Origin: Mycobacterium sp.
GTDB lineage: Bacteria; Actinomycetota; Actinomycetes; Mycobacteriales; Mycobacteriaceae
DNA: 64,000 nucleotides
Reading direction: 5' to 3'
Assembly (NCBI GenBank): GCA_016197405.1
Contig: JACPVR010000016.1
Coordinates: 124,001 to 188,000 of the forward strand
The translations under genes and the position numbers were made by a program. The notes under the pieces are model-generated. The model ran no database searches. It was not told the origin of the DNA and saw only the letters and a list, made by a program, of their open reading frames with translations. Every line of letters begins with the position of its first letter. Position 1 is the stretch's first letter. Of this stretch, positions 22,566-37,409 are shown piece after piece.

Positions 22566-23285
22566 ATGCCGAAGTCGATGGGTCGCAAGCTTTTTCGCGT
22601 AGCCAAGGCACTCTCGCTCGCGGTCGCGGCGGTTGCGCTGCTGCTCGGGCTGGCGGTGCCCGCCGCGGCGGCGCCCGATGACGGGCAGTGGGATCCGACC
22701 CTGCCCAAACTGCTGAGCTCGGGGGCACCTGGTGACCCACTGGCGATCGCCAACGCGTCGCTGGGCGCGGCGGCCCAGGCCACCCAGGTCACCATGGATC
22801 TCGGTCGCAACTTCCTGGCCAGCCTCGGAATAGGCGGTGGCACCGGCAGTTCGGCGGCCAACCCGGGCGGGCGGGTCCGCGGCCCGCAGGCCATCGAATA
22901 CGTCATCCGGCGTGGCGGTTCGCAGATCGGCGTGCCCTACTCGTGGGGCGGTGGTAAGCCGACCGGCCCGAGCACCGGTGTCGATTCCGGCGCAGGCACC
23001 GTCGGGTTCGACTGCTCGGGTCTGACCCAGTTCGCCTACGCCGGCGTCGGGGTGTTGATCCCGAAGTACTCCGGCGATCAGTACAACACCGGCCGCAAGG
23101 TGCCGATCTCTCAGGCCAAGCGCGGTGACCTGATCTTCTGGGGCCCCGGCGGCACCCAGCACGTCGCGATCTATCTGGGCAACGGGCAGATGCTGGAGGC
23201 CTCCGGCAGCGGCACCAAGGTCAGGGTCAGCCCGGTCCGGACGGCGGGTCTGCAGCCGTACGCGGCACGGATCATCGAGTCCTAG
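22566..23285 (+). CDS. ripB: Peptidoglycan endopeptidase RipB
   Basis: This 239-residue secreted NlpC/P60 endopeptidase lacks the RipA coiled coil. It has a signal peptide (about residues 1-36, AVPAAAA) and the catalytic domain with C150 in FDCSGLTQF, H199 in QHVAIYLG and E211 in MLEASG. The N-terminal part (WDPTLPKLLSS, QVTMDLGRNFLASLG) repeats the segment just before the RipA catalytic domain, showing that the pair arose by duplication. The ATG at 22578 is a possible alternative start. Confidence 0.94.
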   Translation: MPKSMGRKLFRVAKALSLAVAAVALLLGLAVPAAAAPDDGQWDPTLPKLLSSGAPGDPLAIANASLGAAAQATQVTMDLGRNFLASLGIGGGTGSSAANPGGRVRGPQAIEYVIRRGGSQIGVPYSWGGGKPTGPSTGVDSGAGTVGFDCSGLTQFAYAGVGVLIPKYSGDQYNTGRKVPISQAKRGDLIFWGPGGTQHVAIYLGNGQMLEASGSGTKVRVSPVRTAGLQPYAARIIES

Positions 23286-23426
23286 ACAGCCCACTCGGTA
23301 CCGGCTCCGTACGGTCCCGCCAGCGGGGCACGTCGACGGATTCCGAACTGCCTGGAATAGTTGAGTCGGGCGCCTCGATCAGCGAGGTGCCTGCGTGTAA
23401 CCGTAGGAAGCTGTGGAGGGTTGTCG

Positions 23427-24568
<1,142 letters not shown>

Positions 24569-24572
<4 letters not shown>

Positions 24573-25513
24573 GCGATCCCAATATCGTCGCGCCGCCGTC
24601 CTTCGCGCGCGGCGAGATCGGCGACCCCAAACTGTCGGCGGCGCTGCGCACGCTCGAACTGACCGTCAAGCGCAAACTCGACGGTGTCCTGCACGGCGAT
24701 CACCTGGGCCTGATCCCCGGACCGGGTTCGGAGCCGGGGGACTCGCGCATCTACCAGCCCGGTGACGACGTCCGCCGGATGGACTGGTCGGTCACCGCGC
24801 GCACCCAGGTGCCGCACGTGCGGCAGATGATCGCCGACCGCGAGCTGGAGACCTGGCTGGTGGTCGACATGTCGGCGAGCCTGGACTTCGGCACCACGGG
24901 CTGCGAGAAACGCGATCTCGCCGTCGCCGCGGCCGCCGCCATCACCTATCTGAACTCCGGTGGCGGCAACCGGCTCGGCGCGATCATCGCCAACGGCGAG
25001 AACATCGTCCGGGTGCCGGCACTGTCGGGTCGCCAGCACGAGCAGACCATGCTGCGCACCATCGCCACCATGCCGAAGGCGCCTGCGGGCGTGCGTGGTG
25101 ACCTGTCCGCGGCCATCGACGCGCTGCGCAGGCCCGAACGACGCCGCGGCATGGCCGTGGTGATCAGCGATTTCCTCGGGCCCATCACCTGGATGCGGCC
25201 GTTGCGCGCCATCGCGGCACGCCACGAGGTACTCGGCATCGAGGTGCTCGACCCCCGCGACGTCGAGTTGCCCGATGTCGGCGACGTGATACTGCAGGAC
25301 ACCGAATCCGGTGTCACCCGCGAATTCACCATCGACGCGCAGCTGCGGGAGGATTTCGGGAAGGCCGCCACCGCGCATCGCGCCGAGGTGGCACGGACCT
25401 TCCGGCGCTGCGGGGCACCGATGCTGACCCTGCGCACCGACCGGGACTGGATCGCCGACATCGTCCGCTTCGTGGCGTCGCGGCGCCGTGGCGCGCTGGC
25501 GGGCCGGCAATGA
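24569..25513 (+). CDS. DUF58 domain protein, MoxR partner
   Basis: This 314-residue protein has the diagnostic DUF58 sequence [20 protein letters not shown] (residues about 60-80), followed by a VWA-like domain ([16 protein letters not shown]). GTG 24569 overlaps the moxR stop. Orthologue Rv1480. Its central position between a MoxR ATPase and a membrane VWA protein suggests one functional complex. The precise substrate is unknown. Confidence 0.9.
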
Positions 25514-25550
25514 CGTTCCCTTTCGACACGACGGATATGACACGACCTTC

Positions 25551-26558
25551 ATGACACTGCCTCTGCTCGGGCCGATGTCGCTCAGCGGCTTCAAATACCC
25601 GTGGTTCTTCCTGTTCCTGCTGGTGATCCTGGCGCTCATCGGCATCTATGTCGTGGTGCAGATGACGCGGCACAAACGCGTCCTGCGCTTCGCCAACATG
25701 GAACTGCTGGAAAGCGTGGCGCCCAAGCAGCCCACCCGCTGGCGGCATCTGCCGGCGATCCTGCTGATCGCCGCACTGACCCTGCTGACCATCGCGATGG
25801 CCGGTCCCACCAACGACGTCCGCATCCCGCGCAACCGCGCGGTGGTGATGCTCGTCATCGACGTCTCGCAGTCCATGCGGGCCACCGATGTCGAACCCAG
25901 CCGGCTGGCAGCCGCCCAGGAGGCCGCCAAGAAGTTCGCCGAGGAGCTGACCCCCGGTATCAACCTCGGGCTGATCTCCTATGCGGGTACCGCGCAGGTC
26001 CTGGTGTCCCCGACGACCAATCGGGACTCCACCAAGAACGCCATCGACAAACTGCAGCTGGCCGACCGCACTGCCACCGGCGAGGGCATCTTCACCGCGC
26101 TGCAGGCCATCGCGACGGTCGGAGCGGTGATCGGTGGCGGCGACGAACCGCCACCGGCGCGCGTCGTGCTGTTCTCCGACGGCAAGGAGACGGTGCCGTC
26201 GAACCCGGACAACCCCAAGGGCGCGTTCACCGCGGCCCGCACCGCCAAGGACCAGGGCGTGCCCATCTCGACGATCTCGTTCGGTACGCCGTACGGCTAT
26301 GTGGAGATCAACGATCAGCGCCAGCCGGTGCCGGTCGACGATCAGACCCTGAAGAAGGTCGCCGAACTGTCCGGCGGCAACTCGTTCTCGGCGTCCAACC
26401 TCGACGAACTGAACAAGGTCTTCGAGGACCTGCAACAGCAGATCGGCTACGAGACCATCAAGGGCGACGCCAGCACCGGCTGGCTGCGGCTCGGATCGCT
26501 GCTGCTGGCTCTGGCCGCGCTGGCCGCACTGCTGATCAACCGCCGGCTGCCCGGCTGA
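25551..26558 (+). CDS. Membrane-anchored VWA-domain protein (Rv1481-like)
   Basis: This 335-residue BatA/BatB-like protein has an N-terminal hydrophobic pair (residues about 15-38 and 68-84), a VWA domain with MIDAS motif DVSQS at residues 104-108, and a C-terminal anchor ([20 protein letters not shown]). ATG 25551 matches the start and 335-residue length of Rv1481. It forms an operon with moxR1 and the DUF58 gene and probably presents a metal-dependent binding domain to the periplasm. Confidence 0.9.
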   Translation: MTLPLLGPMSLSGFKYPWFFLFLLVILALIGIYVVVQMTRHKRVLRFANMELLESVAPKQPTRWRHLPAILLIAALTLLTIAMAGPTNDVRIPRNRAVVMLVIDVSQSMRATDVEPSRLAAAQEAAKKFAEELTPGINLGLISYAGTAQVLVSPTTNRDSTKNAIDKLQLADRTATGEGIFTALQAIATVGAVIGGGDEPPPARVVLFSDGKETVPSNPDNPKGAFTAARTAKDQGVPISTISFGTPYGYVEINDQRQPVPVDDQTLKKVAELSGGNSFSASNLDELNKVFEDLQQQIGYETIKGDASTGWLRLGSLLLALAALAALLINRRLPG

Positions 26559-26602
26559 ACCCTCTCGCCCGAACGTGCATTTGGGCGGTTTTGTACGCGT
26601 GA

Positions 26603-27433
<831 letters not shown>

Positions 27434-27481
27434 CACTGCGCGGCCAGACGACGACACTTCAACGGATGTAAAGGACTTTTC

Positions 27482-28291
27482 ATGGCAGGGCTTCTCGAAG
27501 GTAAGCGCATCCTCGTCACGGGGATCATCACCGACTCGTCGATCGCATTCCACATCGCCCGGGTCGCCCAGGAACAGGGTGCCGAGCTGGTGCTGACCGG
27601 TTTCGACCGGCTCAAGCTGATCCAGCGCATCGCCGACCGGTTGCCCAAGCCGGCCCCGCTGCTCGAACTCGACGTGCAGAACGAAGAGCACCTCGGCTCG
27701 CTGGCCGCCCGGGTCACCGAGGTCATCGGCGAGGGCAACAAGCTCGACGGTGTGGTGCACTCGATCGGTTTCATGCCGCAGAGCGGTATGGGCATCAACC
27801 CGTTCTTCGACGCGCCGTACGAGGATGTCGCCAAGGGCATCCACATCTCGGCGTACTCCTACGCCTCGCTGGCCAAGGCCGTGCTGCCGATCATGAACTC
27901 CGGCGGCGGCATCGTCGGCATGGACTTCGACCCGACCCGCGCGATGCCGGCCTACAACTGGATGACGGTCGCCAAGAGCGCACTGGAGTCGGTCAACCGG
28001 TTCGTGGCACGCGAAGCCGGCGCCTACGGTGTGCGGTCCAATCTCGTTGCGGCCGGACCGATCCGCACCCTGGCGATGAGCGCCATCGTCGGTGGCGCAC
28101 TGGGCGCCGAGGCCGGCGACCAGATGCGGCTGCTCGAAGAGGGCTGGGATCAGCGCGCCCCGCTGGGCTGGAACATGAAGGATCCCGAGCCGGTCGCCAA
28201 GACCGTCTGCGCCCTGCTGTCGGAATGGCTGCCCGCCACCACCGGCACCATCGTCTACGCCGACGGCGGCGCCAGCACCCAGCTGCTCTAG
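27482..28291 (+). CDS. inhA: Enoyl-ACP reductase InhA
   Basis: This 269-residue NADH-dependent trans-2-enoyl-ACP reductase of FAS-II is the target of activated isoniazid and ethionamide. Catalytic Y158 and K165 (AYNWMTVAK) are in place. Resistance-associated positions I21 and S94 (VVHSIG) carry the sensitive residues. AAAGGA precedes the ATG. It is co-transcribed with mabA and followed 15 bp later by hemH. Length is identical to the M. tuberculosis enzyme. Confidence 0.98.
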   Translation: MAGLLEGKRILVTGIITDSSIAFHIARVAQEQGAELVLTGFDRLKLIQRIADRLPKPAPLLELDVQNEEHLGSLAARVTEVIGEGNKLDGVVHSIGFMPQSGMGINPFFDAPYEDVAKGIHISAYSYASLAKAVLPIMNSGGGIVGMDFDPTRAMPAYNWMTVAKSALESVNRFVAREAGAYGVRSNLVAAGPIRTLAMSAIVGGALGAEAGDQMRLLEEGWDQRAPLGWNMKDPEPVAKTVCALLSEWLPATTGTIVYADGGASTQLL

Positions 28292-28306
28292 ATCCGTTGG
28301 CTTCCA

Positions 28307-29368
28307 ATGGATTTTGACGCCCTGCTGTTGCTGTCCTTCGGCGGCCCCGAAGGACCGGAACAGGTGCGACCGTTCCTGGAGAATGTCACCAGGGGTCGCA
28401 ACATTCCCGCGAGCCGTCTCGACGATGTGGCACAGCACTATCTGCACTTCGGTGGCGTATCACCGATCAACGGCATCAACCGGGCACTGATCGAACAGAT
28501 CCGCGCCGAGCTGGGCGACCGTGGGCTGGAGCTGCCGGTCTATTTCGGCAACCGCAACTGGGAGCCCTATGTCGAGGACGCCGTAGTCGCCATGCGCGAC
28601 AACGGTATCCGCCGCGCCGCGGTCTTCACCACGTCGGCGTGGGGCGGCTACTCGGGTTGCGCGCAGTATCAGGAGGACATCGCCCGGGGACGTGCCGCGG
28701 CCGGACCCGATGCGCCCGAGCTGATCAAGCTGCGGCAGTACTTCGACCATCCGTTGCTCATCGCGATGTTCGCCGATGCCATCGCCGATGCCGCGGCGAC
28801 CCTGCCCGACGAGCTGCGCGGCGACGCCCGGCTCGTCTTCACCGCGCACTCCATACCGCTGCGCGCGGCGTCGCGGTGCGGGCCCGATCTCTACGAACGC
28901 CAGGTCGCCTACACCTCGGCGCTGGTGGCGGCCGCCGCCGGCTACACCGACTACGACCAGGTCTGGCAGTCGCGGTCCGGTCCGCCGCAGGTGCCGTGGC
29001 TGGAACCCGATATCGCCGATCACGTTGCGCAGCTGGTCGACAACGGCACCAAGGCCGTCATCATCTGTCCGGTCGGTTTCGTCGCCGATCACATCGAGGT
29101 GGTGTGGGATCTCGACAGCGAGGTCAAAGAACAGGCCGAGCAGGCCGGTATCGCGATGGCACGTGCCGCAACCCCCAACGCCCAGCGGCGTTTCGCCGCA
29201 TTGGCCGTCGACCTCCTCGAGGAGGTCAGCGCCGGGCGCGCACCCGCGCGTGTCGTTGGGTCGCAACCGGTCCCGGGCTATGGCTCCAGCGTCGACGGCC
29301 GGTACTGCACACCGGCGTGCGCCGCACCGCAGGCTACGCCTGCCAGGCCGAGTGCAGAATCTCGCTGA
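28307..29368 (+). CDS. hemH: Ferrochelatase (coproporphyrin ferrochelatase type)
   Basis: This 353-residue enzyme inserts iron into porphyrin; actinobacterial members act on coproporphyrin III. N-terminal [23 protein letters not shown] and the HSIPLRAAS block are typical. Cysteines in SGCAQYQ and in the C-terminal [10 protein letters not shown] cluster fit the [2Fe-2S] centre of actinobacterial ferrochelatases. The M. tuberculosis orthologue is Rv1485 (hemZ). The end overlaps the convergent Rv1486c-like gene by 35 bp. Confidence 0.95.
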   Translation: MDFDALLLLSFGGPEGPEQVRPFLENVTRGRNIPASRLDDVAQHYLHFGGVSPINGINRALIEQIRAELGDRGLELPVYFGNRNWEPYVEDAVVAMRDNGIRRAAVFTTSAWGGYSGCAQYQEDIARGRAAAGPDAPELIKLRQYFDHPLLIAMFADAIADAAATLPDELRGDARLVFTAHSIPLRAASRCGPDLYERQVAYTSALVAAAAGYTDYDQVWQSRSGPPQVPWLEPDIADHVAQLVDNGTKAVIICPVGFVADHIEVVWDLDSEVKEQAEQAGIAMARAATPNAQRRFAALAVDLLEEVSAGRAPARVVGSQPVPGYGSSVDGRYCTPACAAPQATPARPSAESR

Positions 29369-30206
29369 CCGCTGCCAGCCGCGCCGATCGCACCACCGAG
29401 GACAACGGACGCAGGGCGTCACCGGCGATCTGCACCTCCGATGACGACTGCGTGGAGATCGGCATCAGCCCGGCGCTGACGGTGATGATGGCGTCGACGT
29501 GGGCGGCATTCTCCAACACCCGGATCGCGCGGATCGGGGCGTTGTCGGGTGCCCGATGGACCCGCGAGGACTCCAGCAGCTGTTCGATCATGCCGCGCGG
29601 ATCGTCGACGTCCAGGCCGCTGCCGCCGGCCCGCAACCGGGTCAGCGCCTCGGCTGCCGAACGGACCGCGGATTTCAACTCGTATTCGGCGGCGCCGAGC
29701 TCGATGTGCGGGGCGACCGGCGCGTCGGGCAGTGAGTAGACCGTCCAGGACAGCGCGCACAGTTCCGGGGCGGGGTCGAAACCCGTTTCGTCGTAGTCGT
29801 CTTCGTCTTCGTCGGGATACTCGAAATCCGGTACCAGCCCGATCTGGCCGGCCCGCTGCGAGTCGATGACGACGGCTTCGCCGGAGGCGAGTGCATCGCG
29901 CTGGAAGGTGGTGCCCGCAGGTAGTCCGCGCACATCGCCGGGTATCGGCAGCGCGATGCTGAACGCCGGTTCGCGGACCGTGCGCACACCGGCGGCGGTG
30001 CGCATGGTCTGCAGCAGCGACACCGCGCCCGCATCGTTGAGGTCGGGCCAGGGCAGCCCGGTGCTGGTGGCCGCGGCCGCATCATAGGCGGTCACTGAAT
30101 GCTTTGGCGCCCAGAGAGATAACGCGTCAAGGACATCGTCGGGCGCGGCCTGGCCGGCCAGCCAGGCGTTGGCCCACACCGCCAGCGACGCACTCGGACA
30201 CCACAT
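29334..30206 (-). CDS. Conserved mycobacterial protein, Rv1486c-like
   Basis: This soluble protein of about 290 residues has no recognised domain. It starts [29 protein letters not shown] and contains a strongly acidic stretch near the middle ([14 protein letters not shown]). ATG 30206 gives a length close to Rv1486c (288); an upstream in-frame ATG at 30254 is less likely. It is convergent with hemH and divergent from nfeD. Its function is unknown; conservation of position across mycobacteria is the only clue. Confidence 0.78.
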   Translation of the reverse strand: MWCPSASLAVWANAWLAGQAAPDDVLDALSLWAPKHSVTAYDAAAATSTGLPWPDLNDAGAVSLLQTMRTAAGVRTVREPAFSIALPIPGDVRGLPAGTTFQRDALASGEAVVIDSQRAGQIGLVPDFEYPDEDEDDYDETGFDPAPELCALSWTVYSLPDAPVAPHIELGAAEYELKSAVRSAAEALTRLRAGGSGLDVDDPRGMIEQLLESSRVHRAPDNAPIRAIRVLENAAHVDAIITVSAGLMPISTQSSSEVQIAGDALRPLSSVVRSARLAAVSEILHSAWQA

Positions 30207-30312
30207 GCTGCGCAGTGTAATAGCTGCCCGCCGGGGTGGCCCGACTCCCGGCAAGAGCGTTGCCGCGTGGCGGCCGGGCCACGATGCGGGACGCGCGCGC
30301 GCCCCGGCGCGC

Positions 30313-30318
30313 TATCCT
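30313..30318 (+). promoter_or_regulatory. -10 box of a leaderless nfeD promoter
   Basis: TATCCT fits the mycobacterial TANNNT -10 and lies 6 nt before ATG 30325. This predicts that transcription starts at the initiation codon and that nfeD, the SPFH gene and the DoxX-like gene form one unit. Confidence 0.55.
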
Positions 30319-30324
30319 GACGCC

Positions 30325-30759
30325 ATGCCTGGGGCGCTGATCTGGCTCGTCGTGGCGCTGGGGCTTGCCGGTGCCGAGGCGCTCACCGGCGACATGTTCC
30401 TGCTGATGCTCGGTGGCGGCGCACTCGCCGCGGCGGCCAGCAGCTGGCTTTTCGATTTCCCGATCTGGGCCGACGGTGTGGTCTTCCTGCTGGTCTCGGT
30501 GCTGCTGGTGGTCGGTGTGCGGCCCGCGCTGCGCCGCCGCCTGCAGTCCTCGACACCGCCGGAGACCGGTATCGCCGCACTGGAGGGCCGCAACGCCCTG
30601 GTGCTCGATCGGGTCAGCGCGCATGCGGGCCAGGTCAAACTCGACGGCGAGGTATGGACAGCCCGCCCATTGGACGCCCACCAGGTCTACGAGCCCGGCG
30701 ATCAGGTGACGGTCATGCACATCGACGGTGCCACCGCGGTGGTCTGGAAGAACACGTAA
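30325..30759 (+). CDS. NfeD-family membrane protein
   Basis: This 144-residue protein has two to three N-terminal hydrophobic helices (LIWLVVALGLAGAEAL, MFLLMLGGGALAAAAS, VVFLLVSVLLVVGV) followed by an OB-fold-like NfeD domain (LEGRNALVLDRVS through VTVMHIDGATAVVW). Its length equals Rv1487. NfeD proteins pair with SPFH/stomatin proteins in membrane-domain organisation, and an SPFH gene follows after 19 bp. ATG 30325 is supported by a -10 box 6 nt upstream. Confidence 0.9.
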   Translation: MPGALIWLVVALGLAGAEALTGDMFLLMLGGGALAAAASSWLFDFPIWADGVVFLLVSVLLVVGVRPALRRRLQSSTPPETGIAALEGRNALVLDRVSAHAGQVKLDGEVWTARPLDAHQVYEPGDQVTVMHIDGATAVVWKNT

Positions 30760-30778
30760 ACGACAACAGGGGGTTCTC

Positions 30779-31996
30779 ATGGAAGGTGCCGTCGCCGGCC
30801 TCGTACTACTGGCCGTGCTGGTGGTCCTCGCGATCATCATCGTGGCCAAGTCGGTCGCGCTGATCCCGCAGGCCGAGGCCGCGGTGATCGAACGTCTGGG
30901 CCGCTACAGCAAGACCGTCTCCGGGCAGCTGACGCTGCTGGTGCCGTTCATCGACAAGGTGCGCGCCCGGGTGGATCTGCGCGAACGGGTGGTGTCCTTC
31001 CCGCCGCAGCCGGTCATCACCGAGGACAACCTCACGGTCAACATCGACACCGTGGTGTATTTCCAGGTCACCAACCCGCAGGCCGCGGTCTACCAGATCA
31101 GCAATTACATCGTCGGCGTGGAACAGCTGACCACCACCACACTGCGCAACGTCGTCGGCGGGATGACGCTGGAGCAGACGCTGACCTCACGTGACCAGAT
31201 CAACGGTCAGCTGCGCGGTGTGCTCGACGAGGCCACCGGCCGCTGGGGCCTGCGGGTCGCGCGAGTGGAGTTGCGCTCGATCGACCCGCCGCCGTCGATT
31301 CAGGATTCGATGGAGAAGCAGATGCGCGCCGACCGGGAGAAGCGCGCCATGATCCTGACCGCCGAAGGCACCCGCGAGGCGTCGATCAAACAGGCCGAAG
31401 GCCAGAAGCAGGCCCAGATCCTGGCCGCCGAAGGCGCCAAGCAGGCCGCCATCCTGGCCGCCGAGGCCGACCGGCAGTCCCGGATGCTGCGGGCCCAGGG
31501 TGAACGTGCCGCGCAGTATCTGCAGGCCCAGGGCCAGGCCAAGGCCATCGAGAAGACCTTCGCCGCCATCAAGGCCGGCCGGCCCACCCCGGAGCTGCTG
31601 GCCTACCAGTACCTGCAGACGCTGCCGCTGATGGCCAAGGGCGAGGCCAACAAGGTCTGGGTGGTGCCCAGCGATTTCGGTTCGGCGCTGCAGGGTTTCA
31701 CCAAGCTGCTGGGTGCGCCCGGCGAGGACGGCGTGTTCCGGTACACCCCGTCGCCGGTGGACACCGATCTGCCCAAACCCGAGGACGACAGCGACGAGGT
31801 CAAGGACTGGTTCAACACCCAGACCGATCCCGAGATCGCCCAGGCCGTCGCCGCCGCGGTCGCCGACGCGCGGTCCAGTGACCTGGGTGCGCTCACCTCG
31901 GCGCCCGTCGATCCGCTGCCGCCGATGCAGTACCCGCCGCTGTCCCAGCAGCAGCAGGAACCGTTCGGCCGGCACGGAAACCCGAACCAACCGTGA
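30779..31996 (+). CDS. SPFH/stomatin-like protein (QmcA family)
   Basis: This 405-residue protein has an N-terminal membrane anchor (VAGLVLLAVLVVLAIIIVAKSV), an SPFH domain (ALIPQAEAAVIERLGRYS, about residues 30-190) and an Ala/Gln/Glu-rich coiled coil (AEGQKQAQILAAEGAKQAA, about 190-270). A Pro/Gln-rich tail follows. ATG 30779 is the start; GGGGG lies 6 nt upstream. It pairs with NfeD and likely forms oligomeric membrane scaffolds. It overlaps the next gene by GTGA. The orthologue is Rv1488. Confidence 0.92.
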   Translation: MEGAVAGLVLLAVLVVLAIIIVAKSVALIPQAEAAVIERLGRYSKTVSGQLTLLVPFIDKVRARVDLRERVVSFPPQPVITEDNLTVNIDTVVYFQVTNPQAAVYQISNYIVGVEQLTTTTLRNVVGGMTLEQTLTSRDQINGQLRGVLDEATGRWGLRVARVELRSIDPPPSIQDSMEKQMRADREKRAMILTAEGTREASIKQAEGQKQAQILAAEGAKQAAILAAEADRQSRMLRAQGERAAQYLQAQGQAKAIEKTFAAIKAGRPTPELLAYQYLQTLPLMAKGEANKVWVVPSDFGSALQGFTKLLGAPGEDGVFRYTPSPVDTDLPKPEDDSDEVKDWFNTQTDPEIAQAVAAAVADARSSDLGALTSAPVDPLPPMQYPPLSQQQQEPFGRHGNPNQP

Positions 31997-32364
31997 GTGC
32001 CCTCAACTCGCCGCGGACCTACACCGCGCTGGCGGCCTTCCAGGCAGTGGACGCGGTGGCCTGTGCGATACCGCTGGCACCCATCACCAAGTCGCTCGAC
32101 GATGTGAATCTGGCACCCGAGCTGCGGCCGATCCTGCCGGTGGTCAAGGCCGCCGCGGCGATCGGACTGTTCTCGGTGCGGTGGTTTCCGGCGCTGGCCC
32201 GGCTGACCACCTTCATGCTGACCATCTACTTCACGCTCGCGGTGGCCTTCCACATCCGGGCCCGCGACATCAGCCCGGGGCTCGCCGCGGCATCGAGCTT
32301 CCTGGCGCTGTACGCCGCACTGACGGCAACCGGTCCGGCCGAGCCCGCCGCCGTCAGGCGCTGA
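31993..32364 (+). CDS. Small DoxX-like membrane protein
   Basis: This 123-residue protein has about four hydrophobic helices (YTALAAFQAVDAVACAIP, VVKAAAAIGLFSV, LARLTTFMLTIYFTLAVAF, AASSFLALYAAL), the pattern of DoxX-like proteins (Rv1489-like position). The GTG start overlaps the SPFH stop, so it belongs to the nfeD-SPFH operon. The 3' end overlaps the convergent TVP38-family gene by about 10 bp. Its function is unknown. Confidence 0.75.
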   Translation: MSALNSPRTYTALAAFQAVDAVACAIPLAPITKSLDDVNLAPELRPILPVVKAAAAIGLFSVRWFPALARLTTFMLTIYFTLAVAFHIRARDISPGLAAASSFLALYAALTATGPAEPAAVRR

Positions 32365-33130
32365 GCGGTTCGCTCGGTGAATCCGGCCGCGGCCGGTCGT
32401 TGCGGTGTTTGCGGACCTCGTAGAACAGGCCGGCCAACCCGACACATGCCGTGCAGACCGACACCAGTGCCAGCACCGGGCTGACGTTCCCGGTGAAGGC
32501 GTCGCCCAGGATCACCACGGCCGCGGTGCCCGGTAGCAGGCCCGCGACCGTCGCCAGGATGTAGGGGAGCAGCCGTACCGCCGAGGCCCCCACGGCGTAG
32601 TTGATCACCGCGAACGGCACCGCCGGGATGAGCCGAAGCGACAGCACGGCAAGCCAGCCGCGCTGGCGCAGCCTGGCGTCGACGGCCTCGACCGCCGGAT
32701 GGCTGACCATGCTGGAGAGTTGCCAGCCGAAGGCGCGGACCAGCAGTACCGCGATGACCGCGCTGGCCGCACTGGCGGTCACCGCTATCAGCACGCCGTA
32801 CCAGGACCCGAACAAGAGACCTGCGGCGAGCGTGAACGCGGTGCGCGGGAACGGGAAGACCGTGACCACGATGTGCGCGCCGAGGAAGGCCAGCGGGAAC
32901 CACGGGCCCATCGTGGTGGCCCAGTCGCGCAGCTGTACGGCCGTCGGCAGCGGGACCAGCAGGGCAAGTGCGACGAGAATCACAACGACGGCGATCGAGC
33001 CGATGACCCGCCTGCGGGGCAGTTGTTGCGCCGTCGTGATCATCGTGTCCCGCACATTGCGCCATGTGCTGGTGATGCCGTCGGCCACGGTTACCCAGCG
33101 TACGGGGTGTTCTCGAAGGCGTCGCGACAC
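32354..33130 (-). CDS. TVP38/TMEM64 (DedA/VTT-like) membrane protein
   Basis: This 258-residue integral membrane protein has the VTT signature FPRTAFTLAAGLLFGSWYGV followed by RLIPAVPFAVINYAVGAS, which form the paired re-entrant loops of the family (Rv1491c orthologue). About five to six hydrophobic segments are seen. Family members act as lipid scramblases or in membrane homeostasis; the substrate here is unknown. GTG 33091 is a possible later start. It is divergent from mutA. Confidence 0.87.
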   Translation of the reverse strand: MSRRLREHPVRWVTVADGITSTWRNVRDTMITTAQQLPRRRVIGSIAVVVILVALALLVPLPTAVQLRDWATTMGPWFPLAFLGAHIVVTVFPFPRTAFTLAAGLLFGSWYGVLIAVTASAASAVIAVLLVRAFGWQLSSMVSHPAVEAVDARLRQRGWLAVLSLRLIPAVPFAVINYAVGASAVRLLPYILATVAGLLPGTAAVVILGDAFTGNVSPVLALVSVCTACVGLAGLFYEVRKHRNDRPRPDSPSEPLSA

Positions 33131-33290
33131 CGAGATGGCCGCCTGTCGACCGTTGCGGAAGCGTCGTTCACTTGTGCGCTGCCCGGTCGGGGACCGCGGC
33201 GCCCCATCATTTAGCCTGAGGGTCGAGTGCCGGGCCTATACCAGAACGTGTGGGGGTGCCGGCCACCTGCCGCGATCACAGGAGATGCCG

Positions 33291-35141
33291 GTGTCCTCAG
33301 ATACCTCCGTTGTATCGACCGATCTGGAAGAGGGCCGTGCGCGGTGGCGCACCGGCGTCGCCGGCGTGCTGTCCAAGGGCCGCTCCGGTGATTTGCCGGC
33401 CGAACCGGAACGACTGCTCGACACCGCGACCTACGAGGGTTTCGACATCCACGCGCTCTACACCGCGCTCGATACCCGGCCGGAACCTCCGCTACCCGGT
33501 CAGTGGCCGTTCACCCGCGGCAGCGACGCCACCCGCGACGTGCGCTCGGGCTGGAAGGTCGCCGAGACCTTCCCGACCGCGGCGCAGCTCGCCGACGGCA
33601 ACGCCGCGGTGCTTGCGGCACTGGCCGACGGTGTCAGCGCGCTGATCCTGCGGGTCGGCGCGGGCGGTGTGGCCGTCGGTGAGGTGGACCGGTTGCTCGA
33701 AGGTGTCTTCCTCGAACTCGTGCCGCTGATCCTCGACGTCGCCGATCCGGCCGATTTCACCGCGGCCGCGTCCGCCGTCGTCGACCTGGTCGCCGCGCTG
33801 CCGGAGGACAAGCGCGCCGTGCTGTCGATCGACCTCGGTGCCGACCCGCTGACCGCGGCGCTGGCCGGCCCGTCCGCCGCACAGCTGGACGCGGTGCTGG
33901 CCGAGGCCGCCCGGCTCACCGGGTACCGCGGCGGTGTCCGTGCCATCACCGTCGACGGGCCCGCTCTGCACAACCGCGGAGCCAACGCCTCCTGGGAACT
34001 GGCCGGGGCGGTGGCCGCGGGCGTGGAGTACCTGCGGGCACTGACGCAGGCCGGCCTGTCGGTGCCGGACGCGCTGGACCAGATCAGTTTCCGCTTCGCC
34101 GCCGACGACGACCAGTTCATGACGATCGCGAAATTGCGTGCGGCCCGGCAGCTGTGGGCGCGCGTCGCCGAGGTCGCCGGAGCCCCGGAGGCCGGCGCCG
34201 CCCGGATACACGCGGTGACCTCGCTGGCGATGATGGCGCAGCGCGATCCGTGGGTGAACATGCTGCGCTGCACGCTGGCGGCGTTCGGCGCCGGTGTCGG
34301 CGGGGCCGACACCGTTCTGGTGTCGCCTTTCGACATCGCCATCCCCGGCGGCGCCGACGGAGTCGCTTCGAGCTTCGCGCGGCGCATCGCCCGCAACACC
34401 CAGCTGCTGCTGCTGGAGGAGTCGCACCTGGGACGCGTCCTGGACCCGGCGGCCGGCTCCTGGTTCGTCGAGGACCTCACCGAGCAGCTCGCCGAGTCCG
34501 CGTGGGCCGACTTCCAGGCCATCGAGTCCCGTGGCGGGTTCAGTGCGGCAACTGATTTCCTCACCGATCAGATCGCGGAGGTGGCGGCGCGCCGGGCCGC
34601 CGACATCGCGCACCGCAAGACATCGGTGACGGGTGTCAACGAGTTCCCCAACCTGGCCGAGGCGCCGCTGGCGCAGACCGGCGCGCTGCCCGGTGTCGCC
34701 CGCTACGCCGCCGGTTTCGAGGCGCTGCGCGATCGTTCGGATGCCTACCTGGCCGGTGCCGGTACCCGCCCGTCGGTCCTGCTGCTGCCGCTCGGCCCGC
34801 TGGCCGAACACAACATCCGCACCACATTCGCCGCCAACCTGCTGGCCTCCGGCGGTATCGAGGCCGTCAACCCCGGGACGGTGGAGGCCGCCGGGATCGC
34901 CGCCGCCGTCGCCGCCGCCGGTACCCCTGCGGTCGCGGTGATCTGCGGTACCGATACCCGGTACGCCACGGAGGTCTCGGCCGTGGTGTCGGCGGCCCGC
35001 GCCGCCGGTGTCGGGCACATCCTGTTGGCCGGTCCGGAGCGCGCCGTGGCCGAGGCCACGGATAGGCCCGACGGTTATCTCACCGCCAAAATCGATGCGG
35101 TCGAAGCGCTTTCGGCCCTGCTCGACCGACTGGGAGCCTGA
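33291..35141 (+). CDS. mutA: Methylmalonyl-CoA mutase small subunit
   Basis: This 616-residue non-catalytic subunit forms the heterodimer with MutB and interconverts succinyl-CoA and methylmalonyl-CoA. It has the mutase TIM-barrel ([27 protein letters not shown]) and a degenerate cobalamin domain lacking DxHxxG. GTG 33291 is preferred over ATG 33285 because GGAG (33281-33284) then has a 6-nt spacing. A TAGCCT -10-like box lies at 33212-33217. It is one base from mutB. Confidence 0.94.
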   Translation: MSSDTSVVSTDLEEGRARWRTGVAGVLSKGRSGDLPAEPERLLDTATYEGFDIHALYTALDTRPEPPLPGQWPFTRGSDATRDVRSGWKVAETFPTAAQLADGNAAVLAALADGVSALILRVGAGGVAVGEVDRLLEGVFLELVPLILDVADPADFTAAASAVVDLVAALPEDKRAVLSIDLGADPLTAALAGPSAAQLDAVLAEAARLTGYRGGVRAITVDGPALHNRGANASWELAGAVAAGVEYLRALTQAGLSVPDALDQISFRFAADDDQFMTIAKLRAARQLWARVAEVAGAPEAGAARIHAVTSLAMMAQRDPWVNMLRCTLAAFGAGVGGADTVLVSPFDIAIPGGADGVASSFARRIARNTQLLLLEESHLGRVLDPAAGSWFVEDLTEQLAESAWADFQAIESRGGFSAATDFLTDQIAEVAARRAADIAHRKTSVTGVNEFPNLAEAPLAQTGALPGVARYAAGFEALRDRSDAYLAGAGTRPSVLLLPLGPLAEHNIRTTFAANLLASGGIEAVNPGTVEAAGIAAAVAAAGTPAVAVICGTDTRYATEVSAVVSAARAAGVGHILLAGPERAVAEATDRPDGYLTAKIDAVEALSALLDRLGA

Positions 35142-35142
35142 C

Positions 35143-37404
<2,262 letters not shown>

Positions 37405-37409
37405 CACCG

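Noticed and set aside
33131..33290. Possible cobalamin riboswitch before mutA
   Set aside because: The gap is only about 160 bp and shows no B12-box or pseudoknot arrangement; only a -10-like TAGCCT was seen.
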